DNA of 64,000 bases from Plasmodiophora brassicae. Taxonomy: Eukaryota; Endomyxa; Phytomyxea; Plasmodiophorida; Plasmodiophoridae. Location of the stretch: the NCBI GenBank assembly GCA_039704465.1, contig JASFAU010000004.1:1054001-1118000 (forward strand), read 5' to 3'. Position numbers and translations under genes: made by a program. Positions 22,255-33,866 of this stretch are shown one piece after another; within the stretch, counting starts at the first letter, position 1, and each line of letters opens with the position of its first letter. Under the pieces are notes generated by a model that was not told where the DNA came from, did no database searches, and worked only from the letters and a program-made list of their open reading frames with translations.

Positions 22255-23351
22255 ATCTCAGTCGTTCACCTGCCAAACTTCAGCCACACCAGGTTTTGCT
22301 TCATTGACAAGCTCCTCCCAACCTGCAGCAGTTTACAGGACGCTTTCGTCGAGTAGGTATGCGTCGTATGGGCTGAAAGATTCGTCATTCGATTGTGACC
22401 TGCCACCCCAACAGAAAGCTGTCGTCACCAGTCGGCGTTTCTGGTATTCGATCAAGGCTATGACCTACATTACTCAATAGTTGGTGTACGTGAGTCGGCA
22501 CCTCGAAGGGGAAGTCGTTCCATGCTCTTCGACAATCGCTTCCTTCTTGTTTATCAAGAAAGTTCTCCTGGACTACTCAACGGACCCGTCGCTCGCCAGG
22601 TTTCGTTCCGTCCTGCATTTCGATCGGTCAGAATTGGAACGCCTGATTGCATGCCTCGATCGTCGCTTGGCTCCGTATCCGCCATTCGGTTCTGTACCTA
22701 GCGTTCATGCTGGATCCGTTGTTCTTTTCCCTGCTGGCGGATGGGTTTACAATCATAGCTCGGAGGCGAAAACGTCCAGGCTGAAAGCATCCAGGCCATG
22801 CAGCGGCTGCATAATTTGCGGATGAAGAACTTGGGCGCGGAAGATGGCGATGGAACCTGGCAACGCTTAGTCAACCAGTACTCCAACCGTTTTGTGGCCG
22901 ACATGGACAATCAGTTGGTTCGGACGAATGCTGCTATGCATCTCAAGTCGCTTGGGCTTGTTCCAGGCATTAAGGTCCGGTCTTACCAAGATTATCCCCA
23001 TTCCCCGTGTTCACCCTGGTGGCGTCATCAAACGGAGGCGAGCGGATCGGAACTTAAAGTCAAGAACGGCCCAATTTAAATCCCTTAAAGCCGACAACCA
23101 GGTTGCCTGCATGTACAACAAACGTGCAACTACGACACGCGAAGGACCTTCCGCCAAGAGATCCGGCTTTCAGCAGGCTTCTCCAATCCATGTCGGGAGC
23201 GCGTTCTATGTACTCTGACGACGACCTGTTGCAGTTGGAGTCTGTACTGGCTGCAGTAGACCCATCTTCTGTGCAACTTCAAGACTGGAACGCGGTCGAA
23301 ACCGATGCAGATGATGATGTAAGTGAACAAGATGACGAATGTTTGGTTTAA
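22255..23351 (+). CDS. Unrecognised multi-exon gene
   Basis: Reading through short introns gives a coherent protein. It starts with VHLPNFSHTRFCFIDKLLP, then a 66-nt intron, then FLVFDQGYDLHYSIVG. A 73-nt intron (GTACGT to CAAG) leads to KVLLDYSTDPSLARFRSVL and ELERLIACLDRR. A 56-nt intron leads to LGGENVQAESIQAMQRLHN and QRLVNQYSNRFVADMDNQL. It continues with VIKRRRADRNLKSR and ends in an acidic tail (ETDADDDVSEQDDE). One join near 22960 is unresolved and may be a small intron or a frameshift. The start codon is not found. It could be part of the adjacent mobile element or an ordinary gene; I cannot tell. Confidence 0.5.
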
Positions 23352-23680
23352 ATATACTACCTTCTTTATCAAGAAATACAGCAACATGTCCTCTTTCCCA
23401 TACTTTTGTGGTTATGACCCCTTATGATGCCTTATGAGTAATGGCGCCTTTATGATGTCATGGCGTCATAAAATCTGGCCTCGGTGTTATGGCAGGACCA
23501 TGTACGTATGCCGTCGTGGTCGGTACCTCATAAATCGTGACGGTATTGGTACTTGGTAGTACGTACCCGGGTCGTGGCTTGTTCCCGATTTAGACTTGGT
23601 CCGATTTTAGCCTGCACGTCCAGGTTCCACAAGCAACGGTGGAGACACGGTAGTCGGTGAAGCGCAGTACTGGTCGAACG
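23352..23680. other. Intergenic region with repeated TTATGA words
   Basis: No gene is seen. Between 23408 and 23472 the words TTATGA, TTATGAT and their reverse complement TCATAA recur several times at short spacing. This suggests a low-complexity or protein-binding stretch upstream of the repeat membrane protein gene. Confidence 0.35.
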
Positions 23681-26600
23681 ATGGTGGTGGTTCTGTTATC
23701 GTTGCGAGTGATGGTCCCCATATTGGCGGTTGCCCTTGCAGGAGCTGTCGGTGGCCGCGCCCGTTCCAGGTAGGCCAACGATACGGAGCCTCGCGCGCTT
23801 TCCGTTGACTTCGACTACCCCTACCTAGCTGTGCCGATTGCAAAGCTGTTCGCGAGAGCTTAGTCGCCCTTCGAGAGGATCTGAAGACGCGGCATGGCGT
23901 GGATCTCCGGTATCTTTGGCTCAAACGGTTTCGGAGACTACCTGATCATGTCGCGTCGTACCTTGGGGGACAGCTTGCCCGGTCCCATTGTCCTGAAGAC
24001 GCTGCCAAGCGAATCAAGGAATTTCTCCATCAGGGCACAGCGGCAATCAGTTACGTAAACCTCGAAAAGATGTTGCATTCTGAGTTACATCTGGGCAGTG
24101 CGCCTGAATGGTAATCGCTTCTGCGGAAGCGCTGGAATGTGGGCTGGCATTGAGTTTATTGTTCTCGTAGGGATGTCGGCACATTCATTGAAGACGTCCG
24201 TCAGCATTATGCAATAACCCGAAGACTTACGTACGGAGACTCATTTACAGCATGCATTGTGGAACACGTCCACGATCTGATATGAATTCTTACAGTACGA
24301 CGACGCGGGTCTTGCCCGCAAGTCCATCTTCTAAAGATGCTGCAGCTGCCGAACCTCTCGGGAAGGAGCGCGACAACGATATTACTGACACGATCAGTGG
24401 CGCTCTCTCTGTCTGCAGCAGCCCGCCCTGTCTACACGACCATATTGGAATGTTAGTGCATCGTTACGTAACCAGTCAATATTCTCTGAACCCTTTTCAG
24501 GATGGTTGGTTCACCTCCTAATTATGTCGAAGCTGAGTCAGTGGACCCTGTCAAAATTGCAGAGATCCGACAACTGTCAGTCATGCATTGTTGATTCTTA
24601 GTCCTACCGTTCAAGCTCACGAATGCAATATGTATGCTAGTGGTGACGCTGTAGCAGTCCCTGTTACCGGCATAATGTCTGCCCCTGCCGACCCGGGCTC
24701 CTTGCCAGAAGCGTCCGTCGGTTCCGATTCGAACACGGTGACTGATGATTCTGAGGAATGCCATCGGGACGTTTCCAATGATAGTGTATTCCCTGACAAG
24801 TCGACACGCGTCGAACCTCACCTCGCTGTCGACAATATCGATCGGAACGCTCTTCCGGCGCTTACTTTTACTGGCCAGTTGCCAGGCCACAATGGGATCG
24901 GTGCCCCCATGACCAAATCGTCCCCCGCCGAGGATCATCTCTATGCGGACTGCACCAGCCCGCCAGTTGTTCTGCCACTATCGTGTGCCAACCCAGTATC
25001 ATTGCATAACGGTTCCGATGGCTCGATTATCGCCCCGAATGCGATATCCGCTAACCCTACTGCGGACGACGCGTTGCCAGCTGCTGCAATGCCATCATCG
25101 TGTGATAACCGGCAATCTGCACTCAACGTCTTCAGCGAAAGTATGGCCCCTACCGAACCGATATCTGCCAAGCGACAACTCACTCTGGTCGATATCAACC
25201 CGCCTGCGGTCGTGCCACTATCTGCATCATCTAACACGCCGAACGCTGTGGACAGCATCGCTCGCGATGTTCTTCAGAAGCACGTTTGTACCGACCTTTC
25301 TGGCCACAACCAAGAAACTTTGCATAACGTTCCAAATGGCTCTGGTATCGCCCCGGATTCGATACCCGCTACATTTACTACGATCGACACTTTACAAGCT
25401 GCTGTTATGCCACCGTCCTGTGATGACCGGGAATCTGCACTTAACGGCTCCAACAAAACGGTGGCTCCTACCGAACCGACACCATTCAAGCGTCATCTCA
25501 CTTTGATCAATGTCGACCCGCCTGCGGTCGTGCCACCATGCGCATCATCCTACGCGTCTAACGCTGTGGATAACATCGCTCGGGATGCTCTTAAGAAGCA
25601 ACCTTGTACCGACCCTTTGTCTGGACACAACCAGGGATCTTTACATAACGTTCCCAATGGCTCTGGTGTCGCCCCGGATTTTATTTCTGCTACACCTACC
25701 ACTATCGATGCTCTACAAGCTGCTGCTATGCCACGGTCCAGTGGTGACCGGGAATGTGCACTCAACGGCTCCAGCAAAACGGTGGCTCCTACCGAACCGA
25801 CACCATTCAAGCGTCATCTCACTTTGATCAATGTCGACCCGCCTGCGGTCGTGCCACCATGCGCATCATCCTACGCGTCTAACGCTGTGGATAACATCGC
25901 TCGGGATGCTCTTCAGAAGCAACCTTGTACCGACCCTTTGTCTGGACACAGCCAGGGATCTTTACATAACGTTCCCAATGGCTCTGGTGTCGCCCCGGAT
26001 TCGATATCTGCTACACCTACCACGATCGACGCTCTACAAGCTGCTGTTATGCCACCGTCCAGTGATGAGCGGGAATCTGCACTCAGCGCCTCCAACGAAA
26101 GGGCGGCTCCTACCGAGCCGACACCTTTCAAGCGTCATCTCACTTTGATCAATGTCAACCCGGCTGCGGTCGTGCCACCATCCGCATCATCGAGCAATTC
26201 TATCATGACAGACCCTTCACGCCCGGGTTTGGTTCTTTGTGCACAGGGGGACTTGGACAAATCCTCTGGCTTGACCCATGCCCACATTGCAGCGGGTGCG
26301 ATTCTGCTCAGTGTAACCGCGCTCCTGGCGCGATTTCGCGATCGCAGACACCACGATCCTCATCCAGGACGTGGTATGGCTGCGCCTCCCAAGCCGCCAT
26401 CAATATCGTCACGTCATGCTGTCGGTGGCGCCGCCGCCGCGCTATCTGCTATGGCGCTAATCAGCCGAGCCATGTCTCATCGCCGCGCCGTCCCTCAATC
26501 TCTTTCTGACGCATCAGACAGCGCGCCTCGCCCCAGCCCAGGGACCTGGATACGCTCAGTCACGTACGCCGCTATCCTGTCACTGCTTGCAGTTGGGACG

Positions 26601-26720
26601 TTCCTGATCATCGCCGGCTACCGGTATCAACGTCGACGTCGCCCTCTGGTAACCATCCATGCCGACCCCGACGAACTCGTCTACAAACCGTTCTCGTTGA
26701 CGTCTCGCATCCCTTTATAA
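23681..26720 (+). CDS. Repeat-bearing membrane protein with signal peptide and three C-terminal membrane segments
   Basis: Introns at 23770-23828, 24111-24170, 24231-24295, 24452-24500 and 24576-24640 give an exact 913-codon frame. The signal peptide is MVVVLLSLRVMVPILAVALA with AGAVGG after it. The N-terminal domain has SSCADCKAVRESLVALRED and LEKMLHSELHLGSAPEWDV. The middle is a Pro/Ser/Thr/Asn-rich region with about four 107-residue repeats, each carrying a variant of PFKRHLTLINVDPPAVVPP. The C terminus has three hydrophobic segments, each followed by an Arg cluster (RFRDRR, MSHRR, RYQRRRR). The plan matches the gene at 9534-11840. If the third intron is retained, a stop at 24285 would give a 161-aa secreted protein instead. 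Function is unknown; surface exposure is inferred. Confidence 0.7.
25110..26170 (+). repeat. Tandem repeats of 321 bp inside the membrane protein gene
   Basis: The block ACACCATTCAAGCGTCATCT occurs at 25479 and 25800, with a slightly altered copy at 26121, an exact 321-bp period (107 codons). An older, more diverged copy starts near 25161, offset by 318 bp. The two central copies are almost identical at the DNA level, silent sites included. Confidence 0.93.
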
Positions 26721-27432
26721 ACTCGCCTCACTCGTTTCTGCGTAACCTCGCCTCACTCATGTCTGCGTTCGTCAAATTACCTGCCGATAGCATCTCTGCT
26801 AAGGCCAGCGTTTCTAGTACAAACCGAGCGGCCACGTATCAAGCCATCCGTCGATCCTTCATCTCTCACTATTGTATATCTACATAAGCATTCGCGTTGC
26901 CTCTCATGGAGCTCAACTGGATGAAAACTGACTGACGTCCAGGACGTGGCGACCCCCCGTCACCAGCGCTTCCGAATTCGATCGCACTGGCCTAGCGATT
27001 ATCGCCGTACCTGTGCCTGGTGAAAACCCGAGTCATCGCAGGTCGAAGCCAGGGCCTCTGGGCCCTGACGCTCGTTGACCTCACTCAGGATGTGCAACTT
27101 CCCAGCGTTGGCCTACGCGCGACGACGGGCATGCCAGCAAATGATTTGATCGGCCATGGTATGTGGGTGTCTGGCATTGTTGGCTCCGCATCTGGACATG
27201 ACCCCAATGGGCCCATTTCGGTTGCGACAACAGTCAGGTCAAAAGTCCCCAACGGAAATGCTGTGGTGACCCGTGGTGGTCCGGCCGTCCGAGCCGGTCG
27301 CGAAACCCGGGGGGCCGCTCTGCTCTGCCACTGATGATAAATTTAGGTACGTAAAAACGATTATTGTATTCATTGGTGGTGGATCGACGCGCCTGCGTGA
27401 ACCAGGGGGCGCCTGTTGCGGCTTAGGGCGTG
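26721..27432. other. Intergenic region upstream of alpha-mannosidase
   Basis: No supported gene is seen. A 104-codon frame at 27020-27334 lacks splice signals and recognisable content. A GC-rich stretch gives way to GTACGTAAAAACGATTATTG near 27348, which may be close to the transcription start of the mannosidase gene. Confidence 0.35.
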
Positions 27433-30400
27433 ATGGCGATCGCGTGGCTGTGCAGCGTGGCATTGCTGTGCTGGCTGGCCGGGGCTGATGAGTCGCTTCC
27501 AATGCTGAACGTGCACCTTGTGCCGCATACGCACGATGATGTTGGGTGGTTGAAAACGGTGGATCAGGTTGGGGGTGCATTTGGCGTGCCTGATGTCGTG
27601 GACCTCCGCTGAACACTGTGCAGTACTATGTCGGATCGAAGCAGGAAACCCAGCGAGCATCTGTGCGATACGTGCTGGATACGACGATCCGAGCCCTACT
27701 CGAAGATAGCAAGAGGAAGTTCATCTACGTTGAGGTGGCGTTCTTTGAACGTTGGTGGACGGAGCAGACGGATGCCATGAAGGATAAAGTTCGCGAGCTG
27801 GTGCACAACGGCCAACTTGAGTTCATCAATGGCGGTTGGGCAATGTACGACGTTCTCTGCTCTGTTGTCGACGTTTACTATGCTGATACGCGCACGACAG
27901 GAACGACGAGGCATGCGTTTTCTACCAGTCGACGATCGACCAGATGACCCTGGGACATCGCTGGCTCAATGACACGTTCAACGTTCAGCCAACGATCGGG
28001 TGGGCCGTTGACCCGTTCGGCCACTCGTCTCAACAGGTCTGTTGCACATGATCGTAACAATTCGCAGCCCATCGCAATTGACAGTTTTTACACAGGCGAG
28101 CGCGTTCGCCGACATAGGATTCACGACGTTCGTTCTCGGTCGCGTTGATGACCAAGATCGGTCATGGCGCAAAACCGCCAAAGAGCTCGAATTCATCTGG
28201 AGGCCAAGTAAGAGCCTTGGCCCGGGCAACCAGATCCTGGGTGCCATCACGCCGGAAGGATATTGTATGGCCGCGTCGTTGCTAGGTTGAGATGCTTCCG
28301 TTGAGCAACGTTTGTAGATCCTCCCGGCGACTTCTGCATTGACGAGACCTGCAACGACGACCCACTGCAGGATCGCGACGACCTGTTCGACAACAACATG
28401 GAGGCGAAGGCGGACAAGTTCGCGAAAGAGGTCCGCGAATGGGCCAGCTGGTATCGCGATGGCGACATGATGCTGACCATGGGAGGCGACTTTCACTACT
28501 CCAACGCGCACATCAATTTCGCCAACCTGGACAAGCTGATCGCGTACTTCAACAAACGCACCGACAAGTACCGGGTAAGCTCCGCCGTATGTGCCCTCTT
28601 GCACCGATCATGCCGTGACCCGATGGTAGATGAACCTGTTCTACTCCACGCCGACGGCCTACTTTGCGAAGCGGTTATCCGACACAGCGCCTTACACGGT
28701 GAAAACCGACGATTTCTTCCCGTAACCAGGCCCCGTTCGTGCCTCTCGGTTGGCTATGGATGTGACCATGTCGGCTAGGTATGGGACCGGGGGTGGGCAC
28801 GCTTACTGGGTCGGCTATTACACGTCGCGACCCGCCTTCAAGCGGTACGAACGTGTGTCAAACGCCCACCTCCAAGTCTGCAAGCAGCTGCAGGCACTGG
28901 CAGGCACCGGCGGCGATGTCGAAACTCTGAAGCGAGCAATGGCCGTCTCCCAGCATCATGATGCCGTCTCGGGCACTGAGAAGCAGCACGTCGCCAACGA
29001 CTACGCCAAACGGCTGGCAATCGGGAGCGCAGGTTGCGATGACGTTATTCAGCGAGCCCTGGAAAAGCTCACTGGCTCGGCCAGTGTCAAGTATGAGCGA
29101 TGCCCGTTACTGAACATCAGCGTCTGCGAAGTGACGCAGGGCAGCGACCGGTTCTCCGTCACCGCCTACAACAGCCTCGGTCAGGAGCGCAGCGAGTTCC
29201 TGCAGATACCAGTCGAGTCGCCTTCATGGGTCGTTACCGATGCCAGCGGCAACGACATCGATGCTCAGATCGTGTCCAACATTCACGACCAGGCCGTCAG
29301 TGGCGACGTTTCGGCCTCTATCTATACGCTCTTCTTTAGGGCCACGACGCCACCTCTGGGATTTGCCGTTTACACGGTTTGCAAGGCATCGCCAGACGAG
29401 GCGACGAGTGCTCCTGTACCCTGGATTGTCACCAGGAAAGAGGACGGATGTGACGCGTTCGTGTTGGAGAACGATAAGCTTCGCGTGCAGTTGTGCCCCA
29501 AGACGGGACGCGTCAAGAAGATCACGAACAAGGCCGACGAGGTCATTGTCGAGATCGACCAGACATGGCACCAGTACATCAGTCACGATGATCAGGGCGG
29601 GGGTCCATCCGGCGCCTACATCTTCCGCCCGCAGACGCAAGAACCTGAACCAATCGGCCCGTCACCGAAACGGGTCATGTTCTCACGTGGGCCGCTCGTC
29701 AGTCAGGTCCATCAAACGTTCTCCGATGGGGTCAGCCAGACTATTCGACTGTGGCACGACGCCGAACATGTCGAACTCGAGTTCACCGTTGGACCGATTG
29801 ATGTCGACGATGGCCTCGGGCGCGAAGTTGTCACTAGGTATTCGTCGGATATCGCGAGCGGCGACAAGTTTGCCACTGATTCGAACGGACGTGAAATGAT
29901 GGATCGGCGTCGTGATTACCGGCCAACGTGGCTGGTCGACATCAAGGAGCCCGTTGCTTCCAACTACTACCCGGTTACCACAGCGATATCGTTACGCGAC
30001 AACGGTAGAGCCATGACTGTGCTGACTGATCGTTCGCAAGGTGGTACCAGCTTGCGATCTGGGCAACTGGAACTCATGGTCCATCGTCGCACGCTTTTCG
30101 ACGACCACCTGGGCGTCGGTGAGCCGATCAATGAGTTGGGTGCCGACAAGCGAGGGCTGGTAATTCGCGGGACGCACCGTTTGATCGTCAGCAAGCCTGG
30201 ACGTGCCGCACACCTGCACCGGATTCTACAGGATCAGGTCGCGCATCCACTCGCTCCCAAATTCGCAGCCTTGCCGTCGCTCAGTTCCGATACGGTCGGG
30301 GGCACGACGATGTACACGGGTCTGACGACAAGTTTGCCCGAGGGCGTACAATTGGTAACTGTGGAGGAGCTACCTGATGGCGACTGGCTTGTACGTTTGG

Positions 30401-30651
30401 GACACCAATTCGCCGTCGACGAAGACAGTGGGTTGTCTACCTCTGTCAGCATCGATTTGGACTCTACGTTCAAAGATCGTTGCATCCAGCATGCCGTTGA
30501 GCTGAACCTATCCGCCAACCAGGTTCGCAAGGGGGCATCAGCCAACGGTTCAACTGCGCCCTGGAAGGTATCGCTCGCTCCCATGGAAATCAAAACCTGG
30601 AAAATCCGCTTCGGCCGGTGCTCAGGACTCGACCCCGTCGCAACAATGTAG
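27433..30651 (+). CDS. Lysosomal-type alpha-mannosidase, GH38
   Basis: Glycoside hydrolase family 38 enzymes trim alpha-linked mannose from N-glycans in the lysosome. Six introns (27568-27623, 27845-27900, 28037-28095, 28265-28317, 28575-28629, 28722-28778) give 960 codons, the family's usual length. A signal peptide ([18 protein letters not shown]) leads directly into the catalytic domain. That domain has [19 protein letters not shown] (zinc-binding His and Asp), then [16 protein letters not shown], then [13 protein letters not shown], whose Asp is the expected nucleophile. It continues with [10 protein letters not shown] and [13 protein letters not shown]. The middle and C-terminal beta domains follow, with [20 protein letters not shown] as the classic zinc-site His segment. 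The short gap to the convergent next gene is 206 bp. Confidence 0.96.
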
Positions 30652-30857
30652 CGACTCTACTGCTGGCTGTATCCATGCCCCCTCTAGTCTAAGCCTGCCC
30701 TCCCCTGGACACGAAATCAATATGATGTTAATAGTCATAAACTTCTGAGGGGTTTATGTTGCGAATCTCAGCCCTTTGACGCCTCTCAAGCCAATATGCG
30801 CCAGCAATGGTTTCTGCAAAGCGATGTGAGACCATGGTATGATGAAGAAGACAACGC

Positions 30858-32669
30858 CTAAGCATGCTCTACCTGGATGATCGGAATTTCTTTCAAGCCC
30901 AATAGAACCGCGTACTTGTTGGCGTAATGGACGAGATCGCCCTTGGTCCACCCACAACGCTTCAAGTTTGCACAATAATGCGCTAAAAATCCGATATATG
31001 CACGTTCAGCAGCATCGTACAGAATCTCATCCGAGACCACGCTGGACAACGATGAAAACAGATTACTGGAGGGTTCCGCTTTGACAATCGGGGACAAGTG
31101 AGATAGGTCTTCGATGGGCACGCCTTTGAGTTCACGCACGAGGCCCATTTCGAATGGTGCCAACAGCAGCATGGATTTGGCAGGTACTCCAGCTGCAGAA
31201 CTCTGCCCGAGCCTATGCAAATATCCGTCTTTTGACGTAATGCCAACTTGGATAACCAGGGTAACTCGAGGACTGCACAGAAGCAACGTCAGTTAACGTC
31301 GTGGTCGAAAGCAGTGCTCCGCACGTACTATTTCGTCTTGTCGACGACCGTGTCTGACGTGAACAGCATCACGTTTTGCGCGTCCTTAAAATTATTCGAC
31401 ATGGCGATCTTCTTCTGTTGACCCATTCGAGAATGCAGCTCAAGGACAGGGTAGCCGGCCTTGACGAACAGTTTCGCGTAATAGGACGCGTTTCGGGATG
31501 TGACAAAGAAAACGAGGATCTTGAAGTTGTCCGGATACGCCTCCATGTGCTCTTTGATTGCTGCTTCCAGTGCGGCAATGTGGTTTTCAAACGGTACAGT
31601 AATCACTTGCTGCTCGACTTTGACAGCTTCCTTGGCTATGTCCGTCCCGACAGTATCGATGTAGTGATGAACGGGCCGCAGCACAAGTTGAGCAATGTTG
31701 TGCAGAGGCACAGGCAAGAAGTCTGTAAACAATACCGACTGGCGATACTTCTTGTCCGGGAGGTACCCTGGTGAAGGTCAGAAGAGCATATCAAAAGTGA
31801 ATATATTGACTGACCGAGGATCTTAACAACATCCTTTTCGAGGGATTCGCGAAGTATCCGGTCACCATCGGCAACCGCTAAATAGCGAAGGTCTTTAAGG
31901 CGGGACGCGAATCCCAGGGTCTGCATAAGATGGGCTTTCATCCGAGACGGCGTTGCAATGAGAAGATCGATGGGCACTGGAGACGCTAAACGCCGAGCTT
32001 CGGGCGTAATATCATTACCGCCTGTAGCGACAGTCGAATAAGCGCAAGCTAGCTGGGCATACATATGAACTGATGTACCCAGAAGGTTAACAATATTGAT
32101 CTTGTGATATTTGGAAAGCTGCTCAGCAAGTTTCGCGACCTTCATCTACATCAAAGCACAACGTCAGCCCCACTAAGTGAAGCGCCCGTTGTTAACGAAC
32201 TAACAGCAATATCCCGAGAAGGCGCAATGATGAGAGCGGTGACGTTCCTCGCGTTCGCAGTTCCCAAGTTGATAACGGTTTCAATCGCTGGAATAAGAAA
32301 CGTGGACGTCCTTCCCTAAAAGGATGGGCACATTACCATTAATGCCATGGCGATTAATGTGAAGCCCGCGAGGCTTACCGCTCCTGGTTGGGCTCTGCAT
32401 AGCAGGTCATGCCCAGCTAGGAGAACTGGCAGCGTCCGCGCCTGAAACGGCGTCATAAACGTCCACTTCATTGCCTCGATGGCCCTGGACGTCTCATGCG
32501 ACAAGCCCAGCGTATCGAACGGCACTTCGACCATCGTGCGCGCAGGTGCACGGCGCTCCGGAGCCGGCATCGCCTCTGCCACCACATCGGTATGCGTCGA
32601 ACGGCAGGCGGCGACCCGGCGGCAACCTGCTCGGTGCGCCCATCGCAATACGCCACGAACCGACAACAT
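30858..32669 (-). CDS. DEAD-box-like pseudohelicase, probably mitochondrial
   Basis: The fold is that of a DEAD-box RNA helicase of the MSS116-like type, but the ATP-handling motifs are changed. The Q motif region is kept (WTFMTPFQARTLP). Motif I is AQPGAGRT, with Arg for the Walker Lys. Motif Ia is APSRDIA and motif Ib is TPSR. Motif II is ADGD in place of DEAD, motif III is TDF in place of SAT, and motif VI is HRLGQSSA in place of HRxGRTGR. Motif V is also lost (TSDTVVDKTK). The C-terminal part, VTLVIQVGITSKDGYLHRLG, and the tail are intact and in frame across several 50-65-nt introns. The ATG at 32669 starts MLSVRGVLRWAHRAGCRRV, an Arg-rich segment like a mitochondrial presequence. RNA binding without ATP hydrolysis is inferred. 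Confidence 0.8.
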
Positions 32670-32837
32670 GCCCACGAGAGATTGACGTTGCAGCTACCAC
32701 TGCCACGGACCGCAACGGCAATGGGGGTTCCAGGACGCCGGCCGTTGGCGCAGTGGAAGCTGCTGCATACGGCAAAAATAATGGGAGCAGTGGCGCTCCT
32801 ACTTAACATAGTCCTGCCCCTGGGACGTTGATAACAT

Positions 32838-33366
32838 TTATCTGTACAATGGCCCAAGGACCAGCATCGGAATGCTGTTAGGCGGTTGGTCAGGCGGTCG
32901 ACGGTTCGGGCTCGGCGGCCGGGTGTCGTTGTAGATTGGCGTCCACAGATCCATCCGTCGCTGGAGGAGGTGGTTGGACACGCCGAGTAGTGCGACGTGG
33001 ATGAAGAGCATGGATATGAAAGGCGCAGTGCCGATGTCCGTCTTGAACACGTCGATGCAGACGACGGCGCTTTTGACAGATGAGTACAACCAGATTGGCC
33101 CTTGAGTTCGACGGAACAAGGCTGTGGAATCGAAATCAGCCTTGTGGACCCCGCCAATGGACGAATGTAATCCCGTTACCAATCAGACCGGCAGCCACGA
33201 TTAAAAGAGATACGGTCAAGTCTCCCGTCGGCGATATTGACGAGAAACCAAGCTCTAGCGACCGCCTTTGACGCGACAGGTAGAACAGGACGATTAGGGA
33301 AACCTCGGCCATCAGCAGGAAGGCGAGCACGTGCTCCCACCAGGTCCACAGGCCTTGCGCTGCCAT
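32838..33366 (-). CDS. Small multi-pass membrane protein, unknown
   Basis: A 49-nt intron (33101-33149) gives 159 codons from the ATG at 33366. Hydrophobic segments are HVLAFLLMAEVSLIVLFYL, then VSLLIVAAGLIGNGITFV, then SAVVCIDVF leading to ISMLFIHVALLGV, so three or four membrane passes are likely. A Pro-rich soluble tail follows (TRPPSPNRRPPDQPP). The frame stays open upstream to 33870, so a longer N terminus cannot be ruled out. I do not recognise the family. Confidence 0.62.
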
Positions 33367-33866
33367 TGTTGTTAAGCGGCAATCCACCCTAATCGGATAC
33401 ATGACTGACTGCGATGGCGATGGGCGAACATGATAATCGGTGTTCGAGGTCGGAAAGCAGGATCGCTGCTGTCTGCATCGATTTGACCTGGACCCGGTTT
33501 GCGGGCGATACCTATTGCAATCTGCAGCACGCTCAACGTCCATCTCCCGAATTTGGCGTACGCTAGCGACCTTCCCGCTGGTGAACTCGATCAGGGACGG
33601 GATGGAGCGGTCACCAGGGAGAGCGGGCTGCCGAAGCTGACCATTCTCGCTGAATATCGGTGCGGGCCGGTAATGGCAATGCATCGTGGGATGCCGTTTG
33701 GGCTGCACATCGATCGCAACCTCACGTAGCGGGGAATACGGACGCGTCGTCGGTAGCATGGTCGTATGGCTGGTCGCCAACGTCAGCTTGGTCGCTCTGA
33801 GACTGACTGCCTCGAACGGCCTTTCCCGCTGCACAAACGTTGCCCCCGTATGTATTGTACATTCGC
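33367..33866. other. Gap between two minus-strand genes
   Basis: No separate gene is supported. The minus strand is open in the frame of the downstream membrane protein gene for this whole length, but the amino-acid composition does not look like a known domain. It may be a 5' untranslated region plus promoter. Confidence 0.3.

Noticed and set aside
27020..27334. 104-codon plus-strand frame before alpha-mannosidase
   Set aside because: No homology, no splice sites and a biased Gly/Val/Arg composition; treated as non-coding.
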